Origin: Lachnospiraceae bacterium
GTDB taxonomy: Bacteria; Bacillota_A; Clostridia; Lachnospirales; Lachnospiraceae
Reading direction: 5' to 3'
DNA length: 64,000 bases
Assembly: GCA_028694115.1 (NCBI GenBank)
Contig: JAQUUB010000005.1
Location: 28,087 to 92,086 of the forward strand
The position numbers and the translations under genes are program-made. The notes beneath the pieces were generated by a model. It did no database searches, had not been told where the DNA came from, and was given only the letters and a program-made list of their open reading frames with translations. Shown here piece after piece: positions 34,794-43,497 of this stretch. Positions within the stretch are counted from its first letter, which is position 1. Each line of letters starts with the position of its first letter.

Positions 34794-35869
34794 AAAAAAT
34801 AATATTAACTGGTGGTGGAACGGCAGGTCATGTAACCCCGAATATCGCCTTGGTTCCACGATTAAAAGAATTTGACTATGAAATATCTTATATTGGTTCT
34901 TATGAAGGAATTGAAAAAAAACTGGCAGGTGAATCACAAATCCCTTACTATGGAATATCCTCTGGTAAGTTACGTCGATATTTTGATTTGAAAAATTTTT
35001 CTGATCCTTTTCGCGTTTTAAAAGGCTATAGCGAAGCAAAGAAGCTATTACGTAATTTAAAACCCGATATTATATTTTCTAAAGGCGGATTTGTTTCTGT
35101 ACCTGTTGTAATCGCTGCTAGTCGTTTGGGCATTCCGGTTATTGTACATGAATCAGATATGACTCCGGGTCTTGCAAATAAAATTTCTTTTCAGGCTGCT
35201 TCTAAAATATGCTGCAGTTTTCGTGAAACAATACAATTTTTACCTAAGGAAAAAGCTGTATTCACAGGATCTCCCATCCGAAAGGAATTATTAAGCGGTA
35301 ATAAAATTGCTGCTTTACAATACACAGGATTTACTGCGAATAAACCTGTTATTGTTGTAATTGGTGGTAGTCTTGGTTCTGCATCCGTAAATGAATCGAT
35401 TCGCAAAATACTACCTTCTTTACTGAAAACTTTTCAAATTATTCATATATGTGGCAAAAGTAAAGTAGATCCGACACTTAATAATTTAAATGGTTATATT
35501 CAATATGAATATATTACAAATGAGTTACCAAATATTTTTGCATTAGCAGATATTATTGTTTCAAGAGCAGGATCCAATGTCTTGTTCGAATTGCTTGCAC
35601 TACGAAAACCGAATCTATTAATTCCGCTTCCTGCTGCTAACAGCCGCGGAGATCAGATTCTAAATGCAAAATCTTTTGAAAAGCAAGGATTTAGCGTTGT
35701 ATTAGAAGAAGAAAATATGACAGACACGTCATTACTTAATTCTATTCAAAGTTTGTATGAGAATCGCTCCCATTATATTCATGCAATGGAAACCTGTGCA
35801 GATGTGAATGCAGTCTATACCATTGTTGACTTGATTGAGCAAACGGTTGAAGGAAACTTTTCTCATTAG
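34790..35869 (+). CDS. murG: MurG-type UDP-GlcNAc transferase
   Basis: The 359-residue protein fits the glycosyltransferase that adds GlcNAc to lipid I to give lipid II. It has the N-terminal glycine loop TGGGTAGHVTPNIAL near 6-20, the FSKGGFVSVPVVIAASRLGIPVIVHESD block near 95-122, and the second glycine loop GGSLGSASVNES near 189. The C-terminal donor site is SRAGSNVLFELLALRKPNLLIPLP near 260-283. It lies outside the usual division/cell-wall cluster. Another murG may exist elsewhere in the genome, in which case this would be a paralogue. It is coupled to the TSCPD gene. Confidence 0.9.
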   Translation: MKKIILTGGGTAGHVTPNIALVPRLKEFDYEISYIGSYEGIEKKLAGESQIPYYGISSGKLRRYFDLKNFSDPFRVLKGYSEAKKLLRNLKPDIIFSKGGFVSVPVVIAASRLGIPVIVHESDMTPGLANKISFQAASKICCSFRETIQFLPKEKAVFTGSPIRKELLSGNKIAALQYTGFTANKPVIVVIGGSLGSASVNESIRKILPSLLKTFQIIHICGKSKVDPTLNNLNGYIQYEYITNELPNIFALADIIVSRAGSNVLFELLALRKPNLLIPLPAANSRGDQILNAKSFEKQGFSVVLEEENMTDTSLLNSIQSLYENRSHYIHAMETCADVNAVYTIVDLIEQTVEGNFSH

Positions 35870-35893
35870 TTTATAATCAATTTCTCATAAAAG

Positions 35894-35932
35894 AAGCCTC
35901 AAAAACACGAATCATTCGTATTTCTGAGGCTT
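35894..35932. terminator. terminator between murG and ptsH
   Basis: AAGCCTCA / TGAGGCTT form the stem; the inside (aaaaacacgaat / attcgtattt) pairs as well. TTTT follows on the plus strand and TTTT on the minus strand (complement of AAAA before). It serves both convergent units. Confidence 0.85.
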
Positions 35933-35944
35933 TTCCTTTGTTTC

Positions 35945-36193
35945 TTATTCTGCAAAGAATGCAGTAAGCTTATCCGCTATTTCTTGTTCATCTGTTCCTT
36001 CAATATCAAATTCTACTTCTTCTCCATTGGCAGCTCCTAGCGAAATAATTCCAAGAATACTCTTTGGATTTACGTCTGTACTTCCTTTCCTCATAATGAT
36101 TTCACTGCTTGCCTTCTGACAAATCTTCACAAGTTCTGCCGCTGGTCTTGCATGTAACCCTTCTGAAAATGGAACTGTAAATTTTATTTTCAT
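35945..36193 (-). CDS. ptsH: phosphocarrier protein HPr
   Basis: General PTS phosphocarrier of 82 residues. The EI-phosphorylated His14 is in EGLHARPAAELVK. The Ser45 segment (NPKSILGIISLG) matches the HPr-kinase site of Firmicutes, so it could serve catabolite control. Here it is the last gene of the fructose PTS operon rather than next to ptsI as in most genomes. Confidence 0.96.
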   Translation of the reverse strand: MKIKFTVPFSEGLHARPAAELVKICQKASSEIIMRKGSTDVNPKSILGIISLGAANGEEVEFDIEGTDEQEIADKLTAFFAE

Positions 36194-36215
36194 CCTAATC
36201 CATCACTACCTTTCC

Positions 36216-37586
36216 TTAATTGTTCTCAACATTTTTCTTTAATATACCAAGCATAACTGCAGTAACTACTGTTCCCACAAGAATGGATATAATATACATA
36301 AATACATTTTCTACTGCAAAGAATACGAATATTCCACCATGAGGTACGGAAAGAGTTGCTTTGAATGCCATGCTTAATGCACCTGTTACTGCACTACCAA
36401 TCATGATAGAAGGAATAACTCTAAGTGGATCTCCTGCTGCAAAAGGAATTGCACCCTCTGTAATAAATCCTGCGCCCAATACAATTGCTGCTTTTCCTGC
36501 TTCTTTTTCAGCTGGCGTAAATTTCTTTGAGAAAAGAAATGTTGCAAGTGCAAGTCCCAAAGGTGGAACCATTCCTGCTGCCATAACCGCTGCCATAATC
36601 ATAGATCCTGTTCCTGCTACCAATGTTCCTGTTCCAAACGCATAAGCTGCTTTATTTACAGGACCACCCATATCAAATGCCATCATTAATCCGATGATTA
36701 ATCCAAGTAACACTGCATTGGTACCAGACATATTTGTCAGGAATTGATTCATTCCCATATTAATTGCTGCTACTGGTTTTCCAATAATGTAAAATAAAAT
36801 CAAACCAACACTTAGTGATCCAAGTACAGGAATCACCAATACCGGCATAATACCCTGAAGGCTCTTTGGAAGTTTAATATACTTTTTGATTAGCAATACA
36901 ATATAACCTGCCAGGAAACCAGCCACTAAACCGCCGAGGAAACCGGCATTTAACTGTACAGCAACTGCTCCACCAATCATACCTGGTGCCAGACCGGGAC
37001 GATCTGCAATCGAATAAGCAATATATCCTGCTAAAATAGGAACCATTAATCCAAACGCACCAGCTCCGCCTCCGATATTCATCAGATATGCTGCAAGACT
37101 GTTTTCTGTTTCAAATGCATTATAACCAAAAAGAAAACTGATTGCGATTGCAATACCACCTGCAACTACAAATGGAATCATAAAGGAAACACCATTCATA
37201 AGATGCTTATAAACACCCTTTCTATCAGCAGAACGTTCTGCTTTAATTGCTGCAACTTGATCTGATAAATCAGAAGCTTTGTACACGGGAGCTACAAGAG
37301 CTTTATTTATCAATTCATTTGTATTTTTTAATGCATCACTCACAGAAATACTTAACACTTTCTTGCCCGCGAAACGATCCATTGGAACACTTGTATCACA
37401 TGCGAGAATGATTGCATCTGCACCTTTAATGTCCTCTGCACTTAGTTCATTCTCAACCCCTACAGAACCACGCGTCTCCACTTTCACTTCATATCCTGCT
37501 TTTTTTGCTGCATCTTCAATTGCTTCGGCTGCCATGTAAGTATGGGCAATACCTGTTGGACATGCTGTAACTGCTAAAATCTTCAT
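36216..37586 (-). CDS. fruA: PTS fructose transporter subunit IIBC
   Basis: Membrane permease that imports fructose as fructose-1-phosphate. The 456-residue protein has an EIIB domain with the phosphocysteine in VTACPTGIAHTYMAAEAI (Cys9). An EIIC domain of about 300 residues follows after a linker near 100-125, with about ten spans (MNGVSFMIPFVVAGGIAI, GGFLGGLVAGFLAGYIV, FDMGGPVNKAAYAFG). The EIIA domain is not fused; it is encoded at 39400-39849. RBS AGGAGG is present. Confidence 0.95.
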   Translation of the reverse strand: MKILAVTACPTGIAHTYMAAEAIEDAAKKAGYEVKVETRGSVGVENELSAEDIKGADAIILACDTSVPMDRFAGKKVLSISVSDALKNTNELINKALVAPVYKASDLSDQVAAIKAERSADRKGVYKHLMNGVSFMIPFVVAGGIAIAISFLFGYNAFETENSLAAYLMNIGGGAGAFGLMVPILAGYIAYSIADRPGLAPGMIGGAVAVQLNAGFLGGLVAGFLAGYIVLLIKKYIKLPKSLQGIMPVLVIPVLGSLSVGLILFYIIGKPVAAINMGMNQFLTNMSGTNAVLLGLIIGLMMAFDMGGPVNKAAYAFGTGTLVAGTGSMIMAAVMAAGMVPPLGLALATFLFSKKFTPAEKEAGKAAIVLGAGFITEGAIPFAAGDPLRVIPSIMIGSAVTGALSMAFKATLSVPHGGIFVFFAVENVFMYIISILVGTVVTAVMLGILKKNVENN

Positions 37587-37615
37587 ACCTAATCCTCCTT
37601 GTTTTTCTTCCTTTG

Positions 37616-38542
37616 CTATAGTTTCTTTATGATGACTCTCTTAAGCATTTCTAGTACTTCTTCTTCCTGAAATGCAACTGTCCCTTCTCTGCTCACGGCC
37701 AATGTTCCACATGCCGCCCCAATCGCAAGTGCTTTTTCGAGATTTTCATGCATTAAGCCATAAATAAATCCTGCCAGCATGGAATCTCCCGCTCCTACGG
37801 TTCCTTTTACTTCCACTTTGATTGGTAATGCTTTTAAAACAATATCGTTTCCAATCAGTAAGCTTCCATTTCCCCCCATAGACACTAGAATATAGGTTAA
37901 CTGATACTCCTGTATCCATGATCTGGCTGCCTTTACAACCTCTTCATCGAACTCTAATTTATGTCCTATTGCGCCTTCTAACTCATGTATATTAGGTTTG
38001 ATAATGTCTACTCCTGCCTTCAGACCTTCTAACAAAAGTTCACCTTCTGCATCTAGAACCACCTTTGTTTTTCCCTTGATGGCAGAAATCATGTCTCCAT
38101 AAATATCTTTTTTTACACCTACCGGAGTGCTACCGCTGATGACTACATATTCACTATTTGCAGCGCATTTTTCCAATAATGCAATCATCTCCTGAATTTG
38201 TGTCTCATTAACAAAAAATCCCGGTTCGTTTAAGTCTGTCGTAATCTGTGTTTCCAATTCCACTACCTTGGTGTTGGTTCTGGTTGCTTCCTCCACATAA
38301 ATCGACAGTGTCTTAAAATTTTGGTTTTTCAACAACTGCTCTACTGCTGCCTGATTTTTTCTTCCCCAAAATCCAATTGCCTGATTTTCTTCTCCAAGGC
38401 TTGCTAAAATCTTAGAAACATTGATTCCTTTTCCCCCAATATCTTCCCTCACTTTCTGAAGACGGTTTACTTCTCCATGCTTGAGACGATCTAATATGAT
38501 GGTTTTATCGATTGCTGGATTTAATGTTACCGTTGTTATCAT
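37616..38542 (-). CDS. fruK: 1-phosphofructokinase
   Basis: Phosphorylates fructose-1-phosphate to fructose-1,6-bisphosphate. The 308-residue PfkB-family protein opens with TTVTLNPAIDKTIILDRLKHG, has the GGKGINVSKILASLG signature near 35-49 and the catalytic base in GTVGAGDSMLAGFIYGL near 250. The ATG at 38542 has GGAGG six bases upstream; the open frame upstream runs into the intergenic region. It lies between fruR and fruA. Confidence 0.94.
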   Translation of the reverse strand: MITTVTLNPAIDKTIILDRLKHGEVNRLQKVREDIGGKGINVSKILASLGEENQAIGFWGRKNQAAVEQLLKNQNFKTLSIYVEEATRTNTKVVELETQITTDLNEPGFFVNETQIQEMIALLEKCAANSEYVVISGSTPVGVKKDIYGDMISAIKGKTKVVLDAEGELLLEGLKAGVDIIKPNIHELEGAIGHKLEFDEEVVKAARSWIQEYQLTYILVSMGGNGSLLIGNDIVLKALPIKVEVKGTVGAGDSMLAGFIYGLMHENLEKALAIGAACGTLAVSREGTVAFQEEEVLEMLKRVIIKKL

Positions 38543-38577
38543 GTCTTTCCTCCTTTTCAAATTTATCAGAGGCAATC

Positions 38578-39348
38578 TTATGCAAGAATCATCTTACAAT
38601 CATTTGCTTCAAATTCTTCCATATACTTTGGATCAATATCTTTATCTGTAATAATGCAGTCAATCATTGAAATAGGTGCAATTCTGCAAACTGCTACTTT
38701 GTCAAATTTCGTATGATCTGTCAGGACAATTCTTTCTCTTCCCACAGAAAGCATCGCATTTTTTATCTGGGATTCTTCAAAATCAGGTGTCGTCAGTCCG
38801 CTATCCAGTGTGATTCCATTGACTCCGATAAAAGTTTTGCTCACATTGAATTTTTTAACGGTATCAATTGCAAGGCTTCCTACCGTTGCAAGCGTATTCA
38901 ATCTTACTTTTCCACCAACAATAAATAATTCTGCATTCCTGTTTTCACCAATGTACTTGGATATTGTTGTGGAATTTGTGATTACACTTATTTTTAAATT
39001 TGATTTACCAATCAGATTTGCTAATTCCAATGCCGTTGTCCCCGCATCAAGGATAATCGATTCATTTTCTTTTAAAAGCTCAAATGCTTTCTGTGCGATG
39101 CGTTGCTTCTGAGTTGCCAGCATGCTTTCTTTTTGATTAAAGGACTCCTCCTGATCGATCGTACTGAAATATCGTAGCACTGCACCACCATGGGTTCTTT
39201 CCAGCTTGCCTTCTGACTCTAGTACTGTCAGATCCCTACGAATGGTAGCTTCTGATGCTTCTAATTCATCGCAGAGAGTCTTTACGCTGATGCTTTTATT
39301 TTTCATTAATAATTCTAAGATAAGATAATGTCTTTGTCCTGGTAGCAT
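38578..39348 (-). CDS. fruR: DeoR-family regulator of the fructose operon
   Basis: The 256-residue protein has the DeoR helix-turn-helix near residues 6-60 (LPGQRHYLILELLMKNKSIS, ASEATIRRDLTVLESEGKLERTHGG). The C-terminal sugar-phosphate sensor domain has ILDAGTTALELANLI near 90 and FIGVNGI near 170. By family and context it is the fructose-1-phosphate-responsive repressor FruR. The TTGATTG repeats upstream of ptsI are its likely operators. Confidence 0.92.
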   Translation of the reverse strand: MLPGQRHYLILELLMKNKSISVKTLCDELEASEATIRRDLTVLESEGKLERTHGGAVLRYFSTIDQEESFNQKESMLATQKQRIAQKAFELLKENESIILDAGTTALELANLIGKSNLKISVITNSTTISKYIGENRNAELFIVGGKVRLNTLATVGSLAIDTVKKFNVSKTFIGVNGITLDSGLTTPDFEESQIKNAMLSVGRERIVLTDHTKFDKVAVCRIAPISMIDCIITDKDIDPKYMEEFEANDCKMILA

Positions 39349-39399
39349 GTAATCTTTCCTCCAACTTCAGAAACACGCTTTGCGAGTTTCTCAAGTAAA

Positions 39400-39849
39400 T
39401 TAAATTCCTATTTCGCTGTTTTTCAGCAGTTCTATCAGCTCTGCTTCGGTTTTCACATCTCTTAAAGAATTGCGGAAATCTTCTTTCATCAGTTTTCTAG
39501 ACAGCGATGCTAATATTTTTAAATGGAGAGATCCTGCCTCTTTCTCTGGTACTCCTATCAAGAAAATCAAATCGATAGGTTCGCCATCCAGCGCTTTCCA
39601 ATCCATAGCCTTTACAGAAGCAAACATTAGGAAAGGTTCCTTCACTGCATCTGTCTTGCCATGGGGAATTGCTACCCCAAATCCCACTGCTGTACTGTAT
39701 TCCGATTCTCTTTCCAGAACAGCTCCAACATATTCCTCTACGCTACTTACTTTTCCCTGTTCAAAAGCGGCTTCCGCCAGACTCTTTAGTGCTTCTTTCT
39801 GATTATCTGCTTCCAGATTTAATTTCACCAAATTCTCATTAATTAACAT
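39400..39849 (-). CDS. PTS fructose-type EIIA
   Basis: Stand-alone EIIA of the mannitol/fructose type, 149 residues. The active His is in VAIPHGKTDAV (His63), with the typical MFASVKAMDWKALDGEPIDLIFLIGVP stretch split over 92-118. It takes phosphate from HPr and passes it to the EIIB domain of FruA. It overlaps the end of ptsI by 11 bp, with GGAGG before its ATG. Confidence 0.94.
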   Translation of the reverse strand: MLINENLVKLNLEADNQKEALKSLAEAAFEQGKVSSVEEYVGAVLERESEYSTAVGFGVAIPHGKTDAVKEPFLMFASVKAMDWKALDGEPIDLIFLIGVPEKEAGSLHLKILASLSRKLMKEDFRNSLRDVKTEAELIELLKNSEIGI

Positions 39850-41554
39850 ACGATTCCTCCTTTACGATTTCCAATGCTTCTTGTGAAGTTTTTGTCAATT
39901 TCACTTTTTCTGTCAAGTTCTTCATATCTTCAAAGGTACTGTTTCTTATTTTATCTTTTACACGGTTAATCATTGCTGGACTCATGGATAATTCGTCTAC
40001 TCCCATTCCCATAAGTAAAGTGGCAAAATCTTTGTCTCCTGCCATTTCCCCACATACACCAACCTCAACGTGGTATTTCTTACCTGCTTCAACCGTCATG
40101 GCGATTAATCTCAGAATACTAGGATGCAGCGGCTGATACAAATGAGCCACTTCACTATTCATTCTGTCTACTGCACAGGTATACTGACACAAATCATTCG
40201 TTCCGATGCTGAAGAAATCAACTTCCCCAGCAAATAGATCTGCGCTGACAGCAACGGAAGGTATCTCTACCATGATTCCTACTTTTATCTGTTCGTCAAA
40301 TGAATTTCCATTCTCTTTTAGTTCTCTCTTTGCTTCTTCTAGAATTTCTTTTGCATTTCTTAATTCCTCAAGACAGCTAATCATAGGAAACATGATTTTG
40401 ATTTTTCCATAATGACTTGCACGTAGAATCGCTTTCAGCTGTGTCTTGAATAATTCTACATTTGTTAAGCAAAGCCTGATTGCCCTATTTCCAAGGAATG
40501 GATTTTGTTCTTTTGGAAGATCGAAATATGGAAGATGCTTATCCCCTCCAATATCAAGGGTTCTTATAATTGTCTCTTCTTCCATTAATTCCGCTATTTT
40601 CTTATAATAAGAAAACTGCTCTTCCTCTGTCGGGAAATGATCGTTATCCATATACAAAAGCTCCGTTCGCAAAAGACCGATTCCTTTTGCTCCCTGTTCT
40701 TTCACAAGTATTGCCTCTTCTACAGATCCTACATTTCCATATAGTTTGATGGTCTTTCCATCTTTTGTCTGCGCCGGAACAGCTATCAAGCTTTTCAGCC
40801 TCTCCTGCTCTTTCTTCTGTTCAACAAGTATTTCCTGATATTCTTCTTCTATCTCTTTGGAAGGATTAATTAGGATTGTGTTTTTCTTTGCATCCAGAAT
40901 CACCAGGTCATTATTTTGAATCTTGCTACAAGCATCTGTTACACCGACGATTGTAGGGATTCCTTTGGCTTTTGCTACAATTGCTGCATGACTGGTTACA
41001 CTTCCTTCTTCTAGAATAATGCCTTTCACAAACTCATTTAACTGAATCGTCTCTGATGGCTTCAAATCAGGTGCAATCATAATGGTGTCTTCCTGTATGC
41101 TACCTAAATCTGTTTCCTCGATTCCAAGATAAATTCCAAGAATCCTGTCTGTCACATCTTTTACATCTTGTGCCCTTGCCCTGATATATTCATTATCAAT
41201 TGCCATAAACTGTTCTACCAGCTCATCCCTGACTTTACATACTGCCCATGCACCTTGAAGAAGTTCATTTTCAATCCTATCTTTTATAGAATCCATCAGC
41301 ATAGGATCTTCCAACATCATAATATGTGCTTCGAATATTTCCGCCTCTTCCTCACCTACTGTATCTAGTGCATGTTTCTTTAATAATTCAAGTTCACCAA
41401 ATGCCTTTTTCACATTTTCCTGAAACTCAACTAATTCTGTCTGTATTTGCTCTTTTTTGATTGTTTCCTTTTTTACAAGAGTGCTTCGTTCAACTTGTTG
41501 GTGAACTACTGCATTCCCCTTCCCAACTCCTTCAAACACTGTAATTCCCTTCAT
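39839..41554 (-). CDS. ptsI: PTS enzyme I
   Basis: Phosphoenolpyruvate-protein phosphotransferase (571 residues) that starts the PTS relay to HPr. The phospho-His is in EEGSVTSHAAIVAKAKG (His189); the usual Gly-Gly before it is Glu-Gly here. The PEP-binding barrel shows RTELLYMD, IRTLDIGGDKH, and the active-site Cys in VGVCGEMAGD near 500. It is the first gene of an operon ptsI-EIIA-fruR-fruK-fruA-ptsH. A general PTS enzyme placed under a sugar-specific regulator is unusual and may mean fructose is the main PTS sugar. Confidence 0.94.
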   Translation of the reverse strand: MKGITVFEGVGKGNAVVHQQVERSTLVKKETIKKEQIQTELVEFQENVKKAFGELELLKKHALDTVGEEEAEIFEAHIMMLEDPMLMDSIKDRIENELLQGAWAVCKVRDELVEQFMAIDNEYIRARAQDVKDVTDRILGIYLGIEETDLGSIQEDTIMIAPDLKPSETIQLNEFVKGIILEEGSVTSHAAIVAKAKGIPTIVGVTDACSKIQNNDLVILDAKKNTILINPSKEIEEEYQEILVEQKKEQERLKSLIAVPAQTKDGKTIKLYGNVGSVEEAILVKEQGAKGIGLLRTELLYMDNDHFPTEEEQFSYYKKIAELMEEETIIRTLDIGGDKHLPYFDLPKEQNPFLGNRAIRLCLTNVELFKTQLKAILRASHYGKIKIMFPMISCLEELRNAKEILEEAKRELKENGNSFDEQIKVGIMVEIPSVAVSADLFAGEVDFFSIGTNDLCQYTCAVDRMNSEVAHLYQPLHPSILRLIAMTVEAGKKYHVEVGVCGEMAGDKDFATLLMGMGVDELSMSPAMINRVKDKIRNSTFEDMKNLTEKVKLTKTSQEALEIVKEESYVN

Positions 41555-41600
41555 GTCTCATCACCATTCTTTCTATTCAAAATACAATATTTGCTCGTTT

Positions 41601-41731
41601 CTGATTGATTTAATCTTACAATACCAATCAAATACAATCAATAGAATTTTTAAGATTTTTTTAATTTCATCATTTTGTTGGTTTTGATTGACTGTTTTTG
41701 TGCGTTTTGCACAAATAAAATGCTCATTTTT
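41601..41731 (-). promoter_or_regulatory. cluster of TTGATTG repeats upstream of ptsI (putative FruR operators)
   Basis: CAATCAA occurs at 41625-41631 and 41635-41641, exactly one helical turn (10 bp) apart. Related copies lie at 41602-41609 (TGATTGAT) and, inverted, at 41684-41690 (TTGATTG), plus a weaker TTGATTA near 41729. Repeated sites with helical phasing fit DeoR-family operators. The rest of 41555-41876 is AT-rich; a GTGC/GCAC hairpin is at 41700-41712 and no gene is visible. Confidence 0.6.
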
Positions 41732-41876
41732 GATTATTCTCATTCAATTTTCTTATTTTTGCATTTAATAATACTTTAATTCATTATTTCCGTATTTTCC
41801 AAATATTATAAAGAGAATTTATAAATCGGTGTCAATAACCTACAGATGGTGTGATTAGTTATTATAATAATTCAAA

Positions 41877-41910
41877 AAAAGACAGACTAGCATGAAATAG
41901 TCTGTCTTTT
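41877..41910 (-). terminator. terminator after the VOC gene
   Basis: AAAAGACAGACTA / TAGTCTGTCTTTT, a perfect 13-bp stem with an 8-nt loop, followed on the minus strand by a run of seven T. It lies 20 bp past the VOC-gene stop. Confidence 0.88.
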
Positions 41911-41930
41911 ACTTGAAAATTTGGATCAAC

Positions 41931-42389
41931 TTATTTTTTGCAGCCAAGCACAAATTTCATAGGTACGTCCATCCTCTGTGCTACTTCTTCATCAGTCATA
42001 CCGCTACTGATAAAACGCTGGCATACGGTTTTTATAGGTTCGGCCACTTCGATGATATGCTTGTCTGGATCATAAAAGCGTACCACACGCTGTCCCCATC
42101 TGTGTTCCTTGATGGGATGAACATAGTCAATCTTCAGATTCTCCAATTTTTTTGCAAAGGCATCAAAATCATCTCCCTCAAAGTAAAGCTCTGAATCATT
42201 TCCGCCAAATTGCAATGGCTTCTCATCAATAAATTCATTCCACGTCTCTGCTGTTTGAAGGCAGACACCTCCAGTCAACGTGACATTCATTCCAAAGTCC
42301 ATGATGACATGAAGACCAAGAACCTCCTTGTAAAATGAAACTGACTTTTTAAGATCTGATACAACAATAAGTGGATTTTTGAACTTCAT
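41931..42389 (-). CDS. VOC/glyoxalase-fold protein
   Basis: The 152-residue protein has the vicinal-oxygen-chelate fold: VVSDLKKSVSFYKEVLGL near 8-25, the ELYFEGDDFDAFAKKLENL block near 67-85, and the closing VVRFYDPDKHIIEVAEP near 101-117. This is the glyoxalase/bleomycin-resistance family. An extra 35-residue tail (ISSGMTDEEVAQRMDVPMKF) forms a helix-turn-helix-like element. The substrate is unknown. Last gene of the HIT-UDG-VOC run. Confidence 0.88.
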   Translation of the reverse strand: MKFKNPLIVVSDLKKSVSFYKEVLGLHVIMDFGMNVTLTGGVCLQTAETWNEFIDEKPLQFGGNDSELYFEGDDFDAFAKKLENLKIDYVHPIKEHRWGQRVVRFYDPDKHIIEVAEPIKTVCQRFISSGMTDEEVAQRMDVPMKFVLGCKK

Positions 42390-42427
42390 TTTATTACCCT
42401 TCTTTCCCTTTATTAGCTATACATTTT

Positions 42428-42904
42428 TTATTGCAAATTACAGCTCCATTCCTCAATTAGTCGTTCTATCGACCATGCTGCATTCGCAGGGCTTGTCGAA
42501 GGTAGTTTTATTGCCTCCCGATTGATTTTCGAAAACATGTATTTCTGATACAGTTCATATGATTTTGTTCCATTACAGAATATTTGTCGAATATCTGCCT
42601 TTTCCAAGATAGGCGACAGGTCATTCGGAATAACATTTGTAATCGATGCATCTGAAGATCCTACAATATCACAGGATGAAATAACATCCCATACCGCTAT
42701 TCCATGTGACAGAAGCAGTCCTTTTTTCTCCTGAACTGTTTTTGGTAATGGCTCCTTATATATGGCTGAAATCACCTTCCAAAATCGATTCTGTGGGTGA
42801 CCATAGAAAAAATTTTGTTCGCGGGATTTAACGGAAGGAAACGTTCCTAATAGTAATATTTTTGATTTATCATCATAGATTGGTTCAATGCAATGCTGTT
42901 CCAT
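42428..42904 (-). CDS. DNA-deoxyinosine glycosylase (UDG family 6-like)
   Basis: Base-excision repair enzyme removing hypoxanthine from DNA. The 158-residue protein has the uracil-glycosylase fold with motif 1 LLLGTFPSVKSREQNFFYGH near 17-36 and motif 2 LPSTSPANA near 136-144. The spacing NFFYGHPQNRFWKV is typical of the hypoxanthine-DNA glycosylase group. An in-frame GTG lies two codons before the ATG I chose. It is 24 bp after the HIT gene. Confidence 0.87.
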   Translation of the reverse strand: MEQHCIEPIYDDKSKILLLGTFPSVKSREQNFFYGHPQNRFWKVISAIYKEPLPKTVQEKKGLLLSHGIAVWDVISSCDIVGSSDASITNVIPNDLSPILEKADIRQIFCNGTKSYELYQKYMFSKINREAIKLPSTSPANAAWSIERLIEEWSCNLQ

Positions 42905-42928
42905 TTTCACACTCTTTCTATGATTGAT

Positions 42929-43339
42929 TTACATAATTCTTATGCTATTCCCAATTTCTTTTAATTCTTCCTCCGATGGTTTCCCTGGTACCCATCCAAT
43001 CGTCTGATGATCTTCCTTGTATCTTGGAATTAAATGAATATGAAAATGAAACACTGTTTGTCCCGCTGTCTCACCATTGTTTTGAACAATGTTAAATCCA
43101 TCACACTTTAATTGATCTGTCATATGAGTCGCCATTTTCTTAGCTAAAACAATTGCTTTGGCTAATAAATCTTCTGGCATCTCATAAATATCTGCATAGT
43201 GTTCTTTCGGTAAAATCAAAGCATGTCCTTTGGTTGCTGGTGAAAGATCTAAGATTACTTTAAAATCGTCATCCTCAAATATTACGTTCGTTTGAAATAC
43301 TCCATTTGCTAATTTACAAAAAATACAATCATCCTTCAT
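42929..43339 (-). CDS. HIT-family nucleotide-binding protein
   Basis: Histidine-triad hydrolase/transferase of 136 residues. It has an N-terminal Cys pair CIFCKLANG near 5-13, the ILDLSPATKGHALILPKEH strand-helix block near 28-46, and the catalytic triad FHFHIHLIPRY near 98-108. Members hydrolyse adenosine 5'-monophosphoramidates or similar nucleotides. The ATG at 43339 fits the GGGAG site; another ATG 6 bp upstream is too close to it. Confidence 0.93.
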   Translation of the reverse strand: MKDDCIFCKLANGVFQTNVIFEDDDFKVILDLSPATKGHALILPKEHYADIYEMPEDLLAKAIVLAKKMATHMTDQLKCDGFNIVQNNGETAGQTVFHFHIHLIPRYKEDHQTIGWVPGKPSEEELKEIGNSIRIM

Positions 43340-43399
43340 GTTCATTCTCTCCCTATATTATTATTATCTTATCCTATAAATATGTGAGATTTAGTAACT

Positions 43400-43426
43400 C
43401 TAAGGAGCCATATTTTGGCTCCTTAG
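43400..43426. terminator. hairpin between the flavodoxin/SCP2 and HIT genes
   Basis: CTAAGGAGCCA / TGGCTCCTTAG, an 11-bp perfect stem with a 5-nt loop. No long T-tract on either side, but with the upstream hairpin (43443-43497) it probably separates the two transcripts. Confidence 0.55.
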
Positions 43427-43442
43427 AATTACTTCTCACACT

Positions 43443-43497
43443 GTGAAACTTAGATATACTTAGCATGGTTCTCTCATGCGTTAGTATATCTTTTCAC
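43443..43497 (-). terminator. large hairpin overlapping the stop of the SCP2 fusion gene
   Basis: GTGAAA, AGATATACT and GCATG on one arm pair with CATGC, AGTATATCT and TTTCAC on the other, around a 7-nt loop. The hairpin includes the TGA stop at 43494-43496. It may stabilise the mRNA 3' end; the trailing T-tract is short. Confidence 0.5.

Noticed and set aside
41700..41713. cre (CcpA) site upstream of ptsI
   Set aside because: The GTGC-GTTTT-GCAC palindrome does not fit the cre consensus TGWAAANCGNTNWCA.
42494..42504. TTGTCGAAG as a Spo0A box
   Set aside because: It lies within the deoxyinosine glycosylase coding region, with no promoter nearby; the heptamer occurs by chance in coding DNA.
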